A DNA stretch of 5,753 nucleotides from Desulfovibrio sp. (GCA_031255035.1 JAIRTI010000118.1:1-5753), one strand, 5' to 3'. Shown: positions 1 through 5,753, counted from the stretch's first letter. Numbers and translations: made by a program. The notes: a model not told the origin generated them from the sequence alone.

Positions 1-1185
1 CTTCTTGGTTACCGCGTCAATGGAAATGCCGGTGATGGAGGAAACAACGAAAAGGTCCAGTCCCACCGGCGGCGTGATGCAGCCGATGGCGAGGTTCACC
101 ACCATCAACACGCCGAAGAACAGGGGATCTATCCCCAGTTGCAAAGCAACGGGCAGCAGAATGGGCGTCAGAATGACCACTGCCGCCGAAGCGTTGACCA
201 GCGTACCGATGACCAGCAACAGCACGTTTACCAGCATCAGGAACACGATGGGGTTGTCGGTAATGTTCGTAAACATCAGGCCCAGTTGGTGCGGCACTTG
301 GGCGTTGGTCAAAATCCAGCCGAAAATATTGGCCCCGCCAACCACGAACATGATCATCGTGGTGTTGACCGCCGCCGAGAGCAGCACTTGCGGGATGTCT
401 TTCAGCTTCAATTCCTTGTAAACGAACGCTCCGACCAGGGCGCCGTAAACGGCCGCCACGGCTGCCGATTCCGTGGGCGTGAAAATGCCGCCGTAAATGC
501 CGCCCAGAATGATCACAGGCATCATGATCGCCCAGAAGCATTCGATAAAGGAGCGGCCGACCTGGGCGAACGAAAACGTCCCTTCGCCCTTGTACCCTTT
601 TTTCTTCGATATCCACCAGCTTACCAGGCACATGGACAGGCCCATGAAGATGCCCGGAGCGAAACCGCCCATAAAAAGGTCGGCGATGGACGTATTGGCG
701 ATTGCCCCGTAAACGACCATGGTGATGGACGGGGGAATGATGATGCCCACAGTGCCCGCAGAGGCGACAACCGCCGCGGCAAACGAACGGGGATACCCCC
801 TGCGTTCCATCTCGTCGATCATGGACGCGCCTATGGCGGCTGTGGTCGCGGCCGAGGAGCCGGAAAGGGCCGCGAAGAACATGCCGGCAACGGCCACCAC
901 CAAGGCCAGGCCGCCGGCCAGCGCGCCGACGAGGCTCATGGAAAAGTCGACGATGCGCTTGGTGACCCCGCCGGCCGACATGAAGGAGCCGGCCAGCATG
1001 AAAAACGGCACGGCCATGAAGGAGAAAGAATCCACCGAGGTGAACATGCGTTGCGCGACGACGATCAGGGGCATGTCCAAGATGGCGTAAAACACCACCG
1101 CCGAGGACAGGCTTAAGGCGACCCCGATGGATGTGCCCGTCGCCAGCATGACGATAAAGCAGGTCATCAATACCCACAGCAACAT
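1..1185 (-). CDS. dctM: TRAP transporter large membrane subunit DctM (3' end beyond window)
   Basis: This is the large, transport-catalysing membrane subunit of a TRAP transporter, which works in the inner membrane with DctQ and takes substrate delivered by DctP, driven by an ion gradient. The first 395 residues are present and the frame is open to the left edge. The family usually has about 425 residues, so roughly 30 C-terminal residues lie outside. Family motifs seen are FFAALSGSSAATTAAIG (103-119), GTVGIIIPPSIT (144-155), TPTESAA (236-242) and, late in the protein, IGCITPPVG (367-375). The LSGSS and the two Pro-Pro motifs are typical of DctM. Most of the chain is hydrophobic and compatible with the many transmembrane helices of the family. 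The ATG at 1185 was chosen because AGGAGG lies 6 bases upstream (1192-1197). The gene starts 10 bases after the dctQ stop, whose TAG touches this ribosome binding site, so coupled translation is likely. Nothing looks broken within the visible part. Confidence 0.96.
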   Translation of the reverse strand, partial: MLLWVLMTCFIVMLATGTSIGVALSLSSAVVFYAILDMPLIVVAQRMFTSVDSFSFMAVPFFMLAGSFMSAGGVTKRIVDFSMSLVGALAGGLALVVAVAGMFFAALSGSSAATTAAIGASMIDEMERRGYPRSFAAAVVASAGTVGIIIPPSITMVVYGAIANTSIADLFMGGFAPGIFMGLSMCLVSWWISKKKGYKGEGTFSFAQVGRSFIECFWAIMMPVIILGGIYGGIFTPTESAAVAAVYGALVGAFVYKELKLKDIPQVLLSAAVNTTMIMFVVGGANIFGWILTNAQVPHQLGLMFTNITDNPIVFLMLVNVLLLVIGTLVNASAAVVILTPILLPVALQLGIDPLFFGVLMVVNLAIGCITPPVGLDLFVVSSITGISIDAVTKK

Positions 1186-1195
1186 GACTGGCCTC

Positions 1196-1678
1196 CTATT
1201 TCTTCAAGTCATCCGCCGAGGCGCGGACGAGTTTGATAAGACTGGCCAGTACATTCAGCAGCATGATCAGGCAGCCGAGCGGGATGGCGCAATATATCCA
1301 GGACATGGAGATCTCCAGCGCCGGGGACGTCTGGAAAGAAGAGAGCCTGACCATGTTCACGCCCTCGACAACCATGATCAATAAAAAAGCAACGGTGAAG
1401 ACGTCCGCGCAAAGACGGACGGTTTTCAGCGCGCTACCCTTGAGGCGGATGGTGACCATCTCGATCGCCATGTGCCCGCCTTTCTTCGCAACCACGGGCA
1501 AAGAAAGAAAAACTATCCACACGAACATATACCGCGCCAGTTCCTCGCCGTAGCTCGGCGTGTAATTGAAAACATATCGCCCGATGACCTGAACGAATAC
1601 CCAGACCATCATCGCGCCTATGAGAAAGGAAACGGCCCATTGCAATGCTTTTTCAATCGGTCTCATGAACGCTTCCAC
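1196..1678 (-). CDS. dctQ: TRAP transporter small membrane subunit DctQ
   Basis: This is the small four-helix inner-membrane subunit that pairs with DctM in TRAP transporters. The predicted protein has 160 residues, a normal family length. Hydrophobic segments lie near residues 15-33, 50-64, 92-110 and 129-148. The family signature is visible as IGRYVF (32-37) and GEELARYMFVWIVFLS (44-59), followed by a KKGGHMAIEM stretch (65-74). The start is ambiguous. GTG at 1678 sits 4 bases after AGGAGG (1683-1688) and is preferred, while ATG at 1666 (MRPIEK, 156 residues) lies 16 bases from it. The frame stays open upstream to 1834, but that part is Arg-rich and unlike DctQ, so it was excluded. The gene follows dctP after an unusually long 182-base gap and is tightly linked to dctM downstream. 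Confidence 0.94.
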   Translation of the reverse strand: MEAFMRPIEKALQWAVSFLIGAMMVWVFVQVIGRYVFNYTPSYGEELARYMFVWIVFLSLPVVAKKGGHMAIEMVTIRLKGSALKTVRLCADVFTVAFLLIMVVEGVNMVRLSSFQTSPALEISMSWIYCAIPLGCLIMLLNVLASLIKLVRASADDLKK

Positions 1679-1717
1679 AGTGCCTCCTGATACCTGTTTG
1701 GAGGTTACGCGCCGCAT

Positions 1718-1737
1718 GCCGAAGCGCCGTTTTCGGC
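1718..1737 (-). repeat. Small hairpin just upstream of dctQ
   Basis: There is an inverted repeat with arms GCCGAA (1718-1723) and TTCGGC (1732-1737) around an 8-base loop. It lies about 30 bases upstream of the dctQ ribosome binding site, in the dctP-dctQ spacer. No T-run follows on the minus strand, so it is not an intrinsic terminator. It may be part of an RNA structure that affects message stability or dctQ translation, but a 6-bp stem in G+C-rich DNA can also arise by chance. Confidence 0.35.
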
Positions 1738-1787
1738 CAGAGGAGGCAGGCGGGCTTCGCATATTTCGGGCACCAAACGCCGTTGAC

Positions 1788-1826
1788 AGGCGGAAAGTCC
1801 GCGGCCGGCGCCAGATCCTTCCGCCT
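1788..1826 (-). repeat. Intercistronic stem-loop between dctP and dctQ
   Basis: A perfect 8-bp inverted repeat, AGGCGGAA (1788-1795) and TTCCGCCT (1819-1826), encloses a 23-base G+C-rich loop that itself holds short palindromes (CCGCGG, GGCGCC). It begins 35 bases after the dctP stop. No T-run follows it on the minus strand, so it is not a standard rho-independent terminator. From general knowledge of binding-protein operons, such stem-loops can protect the upstream message from 3' decay and raise binding protein over membrane subunits. That role is an inference here. Confidence 0.5.
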
Positions 1827-1860
1827 ATCCTCAAAAAATGGCTTGTTTCAGGCCAACGCG

Positions 1861-2838
1861 CTATTTGGTGTTCACGATCCTGTCGATAAGATCCTGGCCG
1901 CCCTTGACTTTGTCGGCATAAAGCTTCCAGGTCGCCCTGGTGGCGTCGGCGAACGCTTTCAAATCCACGTCGTCATTGACCTTGCTCTTACCGCTGTTAT
2001 TGATCAGAGCGATGTATTCCTTTTCCATGCTGCGACACAGGTCGCGCTGCCATTTGGCCGCCTCGGTCGCGGCTTCCTGCACGGCCGCCTGCTGGTCGGG
2101 AGACAGTTTTGCCCACGCGGACAGGCTGACCAACACGGGCTCGGCGGAATAGGTGTGCGCCGTCAGGGAGACGTACTTCTGCACTTCATAGAAGCGGCTG
2201 GTACAAATGTGGGCCAGAGGGTTTTCCTGGCCGTCGATGACGCCTTTCTGCAAGGAGGTGTAAATTTCGCCGAAAGACATGGGCGTGGGGCTGGCGTCGA
2301 GCAGTTTCATCATTTCGATGTACACGGGCTGCTCCATGACCCGCACTTTCAAGCCCTTCATGTCGGCGGGCAACCTGATGGGCTGACGATTGTTCGTCAT
2401 GTGGCGGACGCCGTTTTCCATCATGCACAAGGTCTTGATGCCCTTGGCTTCGCCCAGTCTGGCGGTTTCCATGCCGATGGAATCCAGAACCTTGTAGGCG
2501 TGCCCGATGTCGCGGAAAATGAAAGGCAGGTCGAATACGCCCATTTCAGGAACGAAGTTTCCGTACACGGCCGTGCTGGTCAGGGTCATGTCGACCGTGC
2601 CGAAGGTCAGCCCCTCGATGAGGTCGCGCTGGTTCCCGAGTTGGCTGGAAGGGAAGACCTTGATGTCGACCGAGCCGCCGGTTTTTTCTTTCACCAGTTC
2701 GGCGAATTTGGCCGCACCCTGGGCATAGGGGGCCTGCGGGTCGGCGATATGCCCAAGCTTCAAGGTGACGGGCGCCGCGAAGGCCGTGGAAACAGACAGC
2801 AGTGTGAGCGCGATGGCAAACCAGAACTTACGGAACAT
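1861..2838 (-). CDS. dctP: TRAP transporter periplasmic solute-binding protein DctP
   Basis: This is the extracytoplasmic binding protein of the TRAP system, which captures the substrate in the periplasm and delivers it to DctQM. It has 325 residues, normal for the DctP family. Residues 1-21 form a signal peptide: basic MFRK, a hydrophobic core, and AFA before APVTLKLGH, with likely cleavage after Ala21. The core family region is intact: ENGVRHMTNN (141-150), then PADMKGLKVRV (157-167), then SFGEIYTSLQKGVIDGQENP (188-207). Arg166 in KVRV is at the position of the conserved arginine that pairs with the substrate carboxylate in characterised members, which favours an organic acid substrate. The ATG at 2838 was chosen because it begins the signal peptide and has AGGAG (2847-2851) 8 bases upstream. 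The frame continues to 2955, but that extension would bury the signal peptide. The substrate cannot be named from sequence alone: dicarboxylates, sialic acid, sulfonates and other acids are all known in the family. Confidence 0.97.
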   Translation of the reverse strand: MFRKFWFAIALTLLSVSTAFAAPVTLKLGHIADPQAPYAQGAAKFAELVKEKTGGSVDIKVFPSSQLGNQRDLIEGLTFGTVDMTLTSTAVYGNFVPEMGVFDLPFIFRDIGHAYKVLDSIGMETARLGEAKGIKTLCMMENGVRHMTNNRQPIRLPADMKGLKVRVMEQPVYIEMMKLLDASPTPMSFGEIYTSLQKGVIDGQENPLAHICTSRFYEVQKYVSLTAHTYSAEPVLVSLSAWAKLSPDQQAAVQEAATEAAKWQRDLCRSMEKEYIALINNSGKSKVNDDVDLKAFADATRATWKLYADKVKGGQDLIDRIVNTK

Positions 2839-2934
2839 GGGGGGGACTCCTTTCTTGAGTGGTTGAAAAACGCTTACCGGTCGCCGGGAATTCTTTTGGG
2901 AGGCAAGACGCCAGGGGTTTGGCATCCGGCTCCG
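2839..2934 (-). promoter_or_regulatory. Predicted 5' leader of dctP
   Basis: These roughly 100 bases separate the probable transcription start from the dctP ATG and carry no convincing gene. They end with the AGGAG ribosome binding site at 2847-2851, followed by a run of seven C on the minus strand just before the ATG. A 7-bp stem with one G-T pair, arms 2907-2913 and 2920-2926 around a 6-base loop, lies in the first part. It has no T-run, so it is not an attenuator of the intrinsic type. No known riboswitch was recognised. Confidence 0.35.
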
Positions 2935-2948
2935 TATACTGTATAATA
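2935..2948 (-). promoter_or_regulatory. Candidate dctPQM promoter -10 with overlapping palindrome
   Basis: On the minus strand TATTAT (2943-2948) matches five of six bases of the sigma70 -10 consensus. No acceptable -35 hexamer lies 16-18 bases upstream, which suits a promoter needing an activator, most plausibly the response regulator encoded just upstream. The perfect inverted repeat TATAC-T-GTATA (2935-2945) overlaps the -10 and the expected start point, so it could be an operator. The surrounding DNA up to the terminator at 3013 is much richer in A and T than the rest of the window. No sigma54 -24/-12 pair was found. The transcription start itself is not proven. Confidence 0.4.
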
Positions 2949-3012
2949 TATCCAATTTGTAGACGGGGTGGCGTTTGGGAAATAAATTTTTGGTTTTGAA
3001 ACTTATGTAAAC

Positions 3013-3047
3013 GAAAAAACGCCCGGGCGGTAAAACCGGCCGAGCGT
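3013..3047 (-). terminator. Rho-independent terminator after the response regulator
   Basis: On the minus strand a 13-base arm (3047 to 3035) and its partner (3031 to 3019) form a G+C-rich stem with one mismatch and one G-T pair around a TTT loop. A run of five more T follows directly (3018-3014). On the plus strand no T-run follows the stem, so it acts in the minus direction. It lies 75 bases past the regulator stop codon. It should end the kinase-regulator transcript and make dctPQM a separate transcription unit. Confidence 0.9.
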
Positions 3048-3122
3048 CGGATCAACGGTCGTTTTTGTATACAGGCGCTTTTTTAGATACCCATCACAGG
3101 AGAAAGAGCCTTTCCTCAGCGG

Positions 3123-3809
3123 TTATTTTTCGCGTTCTTCGTCACCTGCCCAGCGGTACAGGGTGACGGGGCGGCCCACCGGCATATATTCCAGGCGGCT
3201 GCGCACGTGGGCTACGGCCTCCAGGTGTTCCAGGTATTTCTTGAGGGAGACGCGGGAAATTCCCACCAGTGGAACGATATCCTTGACACTGAACTCCCCT
3301 TGGCGGCGGCGCAGGACGTCACGGACAAGCTGTAGCGTTGCGGGGTCGATATGTTTGGGGGAACCGCGATCCTGCCGCTTTTGGGACAAGATGCTTCTGT
3401 CCAGAATATCCTGGTCCAGAACCTCTTCGGAATGGAGCAGGCGCATGCGCTCGCGATACGCGATGAGCGCCGCTTGAAAGCGCTCGAAGGTGAACGGCTT
3501 CACGATATAATCAATAACCCCGAGGCGGAGGGCGGCCTGTATATCCGCGCTGGCTCTGGCTGCGGTGACCATGATCACGTCCACCGAGGGGTGGTTTTCC
3601 CGAACTTCCCGCAGCAGGGACAGGCCGTCCATGTTCGGCATAAACACGTCCAGCAGCAACAGGGAAACCGGCGCGCCGTGCAGAAAGCGCAGCGCCTCGA
3701 TACCGTTGGAGACCTGGCCCGCGAGGCAGAAGCCTTCGGTTTTTTCCAGATACCGCCGGTTGATGGCGGCCACCATCGGGTCGTCTTCCACGATCAGCAC
3801 GTTCAGCAT
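3123..3809 (-). CDS. CitB/DcuR-type response regulator
   Basis: This is a two-component response regulator of the CitB/DcuR/DpiA family, 228 residues, a typical length. The N-terminal receiver domain (about 1-120) has the acidic pair Asp9-Asp10, the phosphoacceptor Asp54 in LLLLDVFMPNMDG, Thr82 and Lys104 in IVKPF, so all key positions are present. The C-terminal part carries the family's helix-turn-helix at about residues 174-196, ending in SRVSLKKYLEHLE, which resembles the SRxTxRRYLEYL signature. The start ATG at 3809 has a modest GGGAG upstream and overlaps the kinase stop (ATGCTGA, 7 bases), which indicates translational coupling and makes the two cognate partners. The intrinsic terminator downstream separates it from dctP. 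It probably activates dctPQM in response to the sensed substrate; that target is inferred from position. Confidence 0.95.
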   Translation of the reverse strand: MLNVLIVEDDPMVAAINRRYLEKTEGFCLAGQVSNGIEALRFLHGAPVSLLLLDVFMPNMDGLSLLREVRENHPSVDVIMVTAARASADIQAALRLGVIDYIVKPFTFERFQAALIAYRERMRLLHSEEVLDQDILDRSILSQKRQDRGSPKHIDPATLQLVRDVLRRRQGEFSVKDIVPLVGISRVSLKKYLEHLEAVAHVRSRLEYMPVGRPVTLYRWAGDEEREK

Positions 3810-5425
3810 GCCGTTTCTCCCACTAGTCCGGCCAAGGGCAAGGTAAGATGAAACACCGTGCCCGCCCCAGGGAGTGAATCCACGTCAATGGTTCCCTCCA
3901 ATTCGTCGACGGTCCGCAATACCAGCCACAGGCCGAGCCCTCTGTTCTCCCCTTTGGTGGAATAGCCTTTGTCAAAAATCCGGGCAACAGTTTCCGCGTC
4001 CATTCCGTTGCCCGTATCGGCGATGGAAATATCGAGCAGTTCGGGCGAAACGGCAAAGAATACGCTCAGTTCTTTTACCGTAGAATCCTGGACCGCGTCC
4101 AAGGCGTTGTCAATGAGGTTGCCGAGGATGGTGATCAGCCCGTGTTGGACCATGCTTCCGGGTATGGGCGGCAGCACGCCCTCGCATGCAAAGGCGATGG
4201 AAACCCCGAGCTCTCTTGCGTTGCTGTGCTTGCTCAGGAGAAACCCGGCAATGACCGGGTCCTTGACAGCGGCCTGGATGATTTTGTCTTCAGCGGTCCG
4301 GGTGTCGACAAATTGAGTGACGTAGGACCGCAACTCTTCCTGTTTGCCGCTGTTCAAGAGGCCCATGATCACGTGGAGCTTGTTCATAAACTCGTGGGAT
4401 TGCGAGCGCAGGGCATCGACATACCTGTTGATGTCGGTGATCTTTTCCGCCATTTCCCGCACTTCGGACATATCTTTGAAGGTTGAAATGGCGCCCGCGG
4501 CCACGTTGTTGATGGTCATGGGCATGTAGTTCGCGAGTATGGCGACGCCGTTGAGGGTCTGCTCGTCGCCGTAATGGGGCACACCCGACTTCATTACCGC
4601 GAACAACCGTTCAACCGGCACGATCTGGGCGAGCGGTTTGTCCAGCAGCGATCCTTTGATCCCGGCTTTTTCGAGAATGCGCCGCGCTTCATCATTGACA
4701 AGGGTGATACGGCCGTTCAGATCGATGGCGATCACGCCCTCGTTGACAATTTCCAGCATGGTGCTGCGCTCTTTCAGCAAGGTTGCGATTTCGCCGGGTT
4801 CAAGGCCGAACAGGATTTTTTTGATGCTTTTGGCCAGCAACACTGCGAGAATCAGGCCGAGCATCACGGTCACGAACAGCATTTTTCGTATCGGCGCGGC
4901 CACCTTGGAAATGATGGATTCGATCGAGTCGGACATGATGCCCACGGAGACCGCGCCCACCTGCTCGTCTTCCGGGCTGTAGACCGGGAAAAAAGCGCGC
5001 TGGGAAAACCCGAGCGTACCCACGGCAGAGGAAATATAGGCTTCGCCCCGCAAAGCTCTGGCTTCATCGCCGCCGACGAAATGCCGGCCGATCTGTTCAT
5101 GGTTTGGGTGGTATAGCCGTTTCGCCTGCATATCCATGGGAACGATATAGCGCACTTGGGCGACGGCAGCGAGACTGTCGAGAAACGGGCTGAGTTCCTC
5201 GAAAGGCACCGAGCCGGAAAGGGTCAACGCATCCACTATCCGGGGATACGTCGCCACGAATTTCGCCACCTCCATAGCCCTGTCGCCATATACCGAATAG
5301 TATTCTTTGGTAATGAAATTGTTGATAAGAATACTGACGAGCGAAAAGGGGACAATGAAGGTGACGCCGATCAACAGGGTCAATTTTGTGCGCAATTTCA
5401 TCTTGTTAAAAAAATTCGACACCAT
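3803..5425 (-). CDS. CitA/DcuS-type sensor histidine kinase
   Basis: This is a membrane sensor kinase of the CitA/DcuS/DpiB family, which detects extracellular citrate or C4-dicarboxylates and phosphorylates a CitB/DcuR-type regulator. With the chosen start it has 540 residues. Membrane helices lie near 15-37 and 181-198 and flank a periplasmic PAS/Cache domain. That domain shows GDRAMEVAKFVATYP (47-61), KRLYHPN (102-108) and GTLGFSQRAFFPV (136-148). After the second helix come FGLEPGEIATLL (206-217), a cytoplasmic PAS domain (about 221-320), the H-box SQSHEFMNKLHVIMGLL with His344, and a C-terminal ATPase with NLIDNALDA (436-444), DTGNG (470-474) and RGLGL (495-499). All catalytic motifs are intact. 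The start is uncertain. ATG at 5425 has only a weak GGGG 5 bases upstream. ATG at 5401 (532 residues, MKLRTKL) overlaps the stop of an upstream ORF. GTG at 5494 would add a non-family extension. The gene overlaps the regulator by 7 bases. Confidence 0.95.
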   Translation of the reverse strand: MVSNFFNKMKLRTKLTLLIGVTFIVPFSLVSILINNFITKEYYSVYGDRAMEVAKFVATYPRIVDALTLSGSVPFEELSPFLDSLAAVAQVRYIVPMDMQAKRLYHPNHEQIGRHFVGGDEARALRGEAYISSAVGTLGFSQRAFFPVYSPEDEQVGAVSVGIMSDSIESIISKVAAPIRKMLFVTVMLGLILAVLLAKSIKKILFGLEPGEIATLLKERSTMLEIVNEGVIAIDLNGRITLVNDEARRILEKAGIKGSLLDKPLAQIVPVERLFAVMKSGVPHYGDEQTLNGVAILANYMPMTINNVAAGAISTFKDMSEVREMAEKITDINRYVDALRSQSHEFMNKLHVIMGLLNSGKQEELRSYVTQFVDTRTAEDKIIQAAVKDPVIAGFLLSKHSNARELGVSIAFACEGVLPPIPGSMVQHGLITILGNLIDNALDAVQDSTVKELSVFFAVSPELLDISIADTGNGMDAETVARIFDKGYSTKGENRGLGLWLVLRTVDELEGTIDVDSLPGAGTVFHLTLPLAGLVGETAC

Positions 5426-5556
5426 ATGTACCCCGTGAAGTGCGGCGGTATTGATTCTCGCCGGGAAACCGGTATGACAAACAGGGGCTGCCACCTGTCC
5501 GGAAGAAGACGCGCCCCCGTTTTTGTACCAAGGGGCATCCTCGCGGTCAAAATCAT
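5398..5556 (-). CDS. Possible 52-residue upstream ORF overlapping the kinase start
   Basis: A short ORF starts at ATG 5556 (MILTARMPLG) or TTG 5550, behind the strongest ribosome binding site in this region: AGGAGG at 5559-5564, 2 bases from the ATG and 8 from the TTG. It is in a different frame from the kinase and ends with a TGA whose first two bases belong to the in-frame kinase ATG at 5401, giving an ATGA overlap. The product has no signal peptide, membrane helix or motif I recognise. It could be a leader peptide that couples translation into the kinase gene. It could equally be a chance ORF, since other frames here are also open. Confidence 0.3.
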   Translation of the reverse strand: MILTARMPLGTKTGARLLPDRWQPLFVIPVSRRESIPPHFTGYIWCRIFLTR

Positions 5557-5572
5557 ATCCTCCTGATGATCC

Positions 5573-5601
5573 ATACTATCCCATCCCGTTCGGGATGTCA
5601 T
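5573..5601 (-). promoter_or_regulatory. Candidate promoter of the kinase-regulator operon
   Basis: On the minus strand ATGACA (5596-5601) and TAGTAT (5573-5578) stand 17 bases apart, the best spacing for sigma70. The -35 matches five of six consensus bases and the -10 four of six. The expected transcription start, near 5566, would fall only a couple of bases before the AGGAGG at 5559-5564, giving the message a very short leader ahead of the upstream ORF. The call is by pattern only. Confidence 0.45.
5582..5597. promoter_or_regulatory. Palindrome inside the promoter spacer (candidate operator)
   Basis: A perfect inverted repeat, CATCCCG-TT-CGGGATG, fills most of the 17-base spacer between the candidate -35 and -10 and touches the -35. 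A dyad in that position is the classic place for a repressor or a MerR-like activator site. No specific regulator can be named, and no gene for one is in the window. Confidence 0.4.
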
Positions 5602-5753
5602 GCGCCGCGATCGGCGCTGTCGCCAGCAATTCTCATTTTGTCGAAGCCAATTTGATCGCATGTGGGCTCTGCCCACACCCGCCAGGGCCTTGCCGGCCCC
5701 AGCTTCGTACCTGGACCCGGCGATTGGGCGGCTGATCGTTGTGCCTTGTTGAT
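5602..5753. other. Non-coding region with short inverted repeats upstream of the kinase operon
   Basis: No convincing gene was found here; the open frames are short and Arg/Pro-rich. Three perfect inverted repeats are visible. They are GCGCCG (5602-5607) with CGGCGC (5612-5617), TGTGGGC (5661-5667) with GCCCACA (5671-5677), and GGGCC (5685-5689) with GGCCC (5695-5699). None is followed by a T-run on either strand, so none is a clear intrinsic terminator. They may be parts of a regulatory region or of the 3' region of a gene beyond the right edge. Their role is unknown. Confidence 0.4.

Noticed and set aside
139..1116. Plus-strand open frame of 325 codons opposite dctM
   Set aside because: The product is rich in His, Asp, Gly and Arg with low complexity, typical of an antisense shadow of a membrane protein gene.
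17..1177. Long open frame of 386 codons on the minus strand
   Set aside because: It overlaps dctM in another frame. The translation is His/Arg/Gly-rich with no family resemblance, while the frame from ATG 1185 gives a clear DctM with all its motifs.
1679..1834. Arg-rich N-terminal extension of DctQ
   Set aside because: It has no family similarity, spans the intercistronic hairpins, and lies upstream of the strong AGGAGG that serves the start at 1678.
1783..2946. Plus-strand open frame of 387 codons opposite dctP
   Set aside because: It is an antisense shadow caused by high G+C at third positions. dctP has a signal peptide, conserved motifs and a good ribosome binding site, and the antisense product matches nothing I know.
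2839..2955. 39-residue N-terminal extension of DctP
   Set aside because: It would place the signal peptide inside the protein and run through the predicted promoter. The ribosome binding site at 2847-2851 supports the start at 2838.
2839..3013. Sigma54 promoter upstream of dctP
   Set aside because: I looked for GG and GC ten bases apart with TGGCA/TTGC context. The nearest candidate, TGGCGTCTTGC at about 2904-2914, has the wrong spacing.
3098..3116. Imperfect hairpin just after the regulator stop codon
   Set aside because: The stem has a bulge and a very small loop with no T-run, and the strong terminator at 3013-3047 explains transcript ending.
5426..5494. GTG start at 5494 for the kinase, adding 23 residues
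   Set aside because: It has no ribosome binding site, and the added residues are unlike the short cytoplasmic N-termini of CitA/DcuS-type sensors.
1..5753. CRISPR arrays, tRNA or rRNA genes, insertion sequences
   Set aside because: I saw no regularly spaced repeats, no tRNA cloverleaf or rRNA signature, and no transposase or paired terminal repeats.

Overview
The window carries five genes, all on the minus strand and read from right to left. In transcription order they are a CitA/DcuS-type sensor histidine kinase, a CitB/DcuR-type response regulator, and a tripartite TRAP transporter: DctP (periplasmic binding protein), DctQ (small membrane subunit) and DctM (large membrane subunit, cut by the left edge). 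The high G+C content, the signal-peptide-bearing solute-binding protein and the strong AGGAGG-type ribosome binding sites point to a Gram-negative bacterium. The gene set resembles that of anaerobic sulfate- or sulfite-reducing Desulfovibrionaceae, but that placement is an inference and nothing here proves it.

Layout. Positions 5426-5753 hold no recognisable gene. They contain several short perfect inverted repeats, a sigma70-like promoter (5573-5601) with a palindrome in its spacer, and a strong Shine-Dalgarno sequence in front of a 52-codon upstream ORF that runs into the kinase gene. The kinase (3803-5425) and regulator (3123-3809) overlap by 7 bases (ATGCTGA), so they form one translation-coupled operon. 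A very good intrinsic terminator (3013-3047) follows the regulator. An AT-rich promoter region and a leader of about 100 bases then precede dctP (1861-2838). A 182-base non-coding, hairpin-containing gap separates dctP from dctQ (1196-1678). DctQ and dctM (1-1185) are 10 bases apart, and the dctQ stop codon touches the dctM ribosome binding site.

How the genes work together. The sensor has a periplasmic PAS/Cache domain of the family that binds citrate or C4-dicarboxylates. It probably senses an extracellular carboxylate-type substrate, phosphorylates Asp54 of the regulator, and the regulator probably activates the separate dctPQM promoter. That promoter has a fair -10 but no visible -35, as expected for activator dependence. 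DctP would capture the substrate, and DctQ with DctM would drive sodium- or proton-coupled uptake. The substrate itself cannot be read from the sequence.

This is mostly a conventional sensor-plus-TRAP locus. I see no mobile elements, CRISPR arrays, tRNA or rRNA genes and no clearly new system. The points worth checking are regulatory: the overlapping upstream ORF at the kinase start, the palindromes placed on both promoters, and the structured dctP-dctQ spacer.
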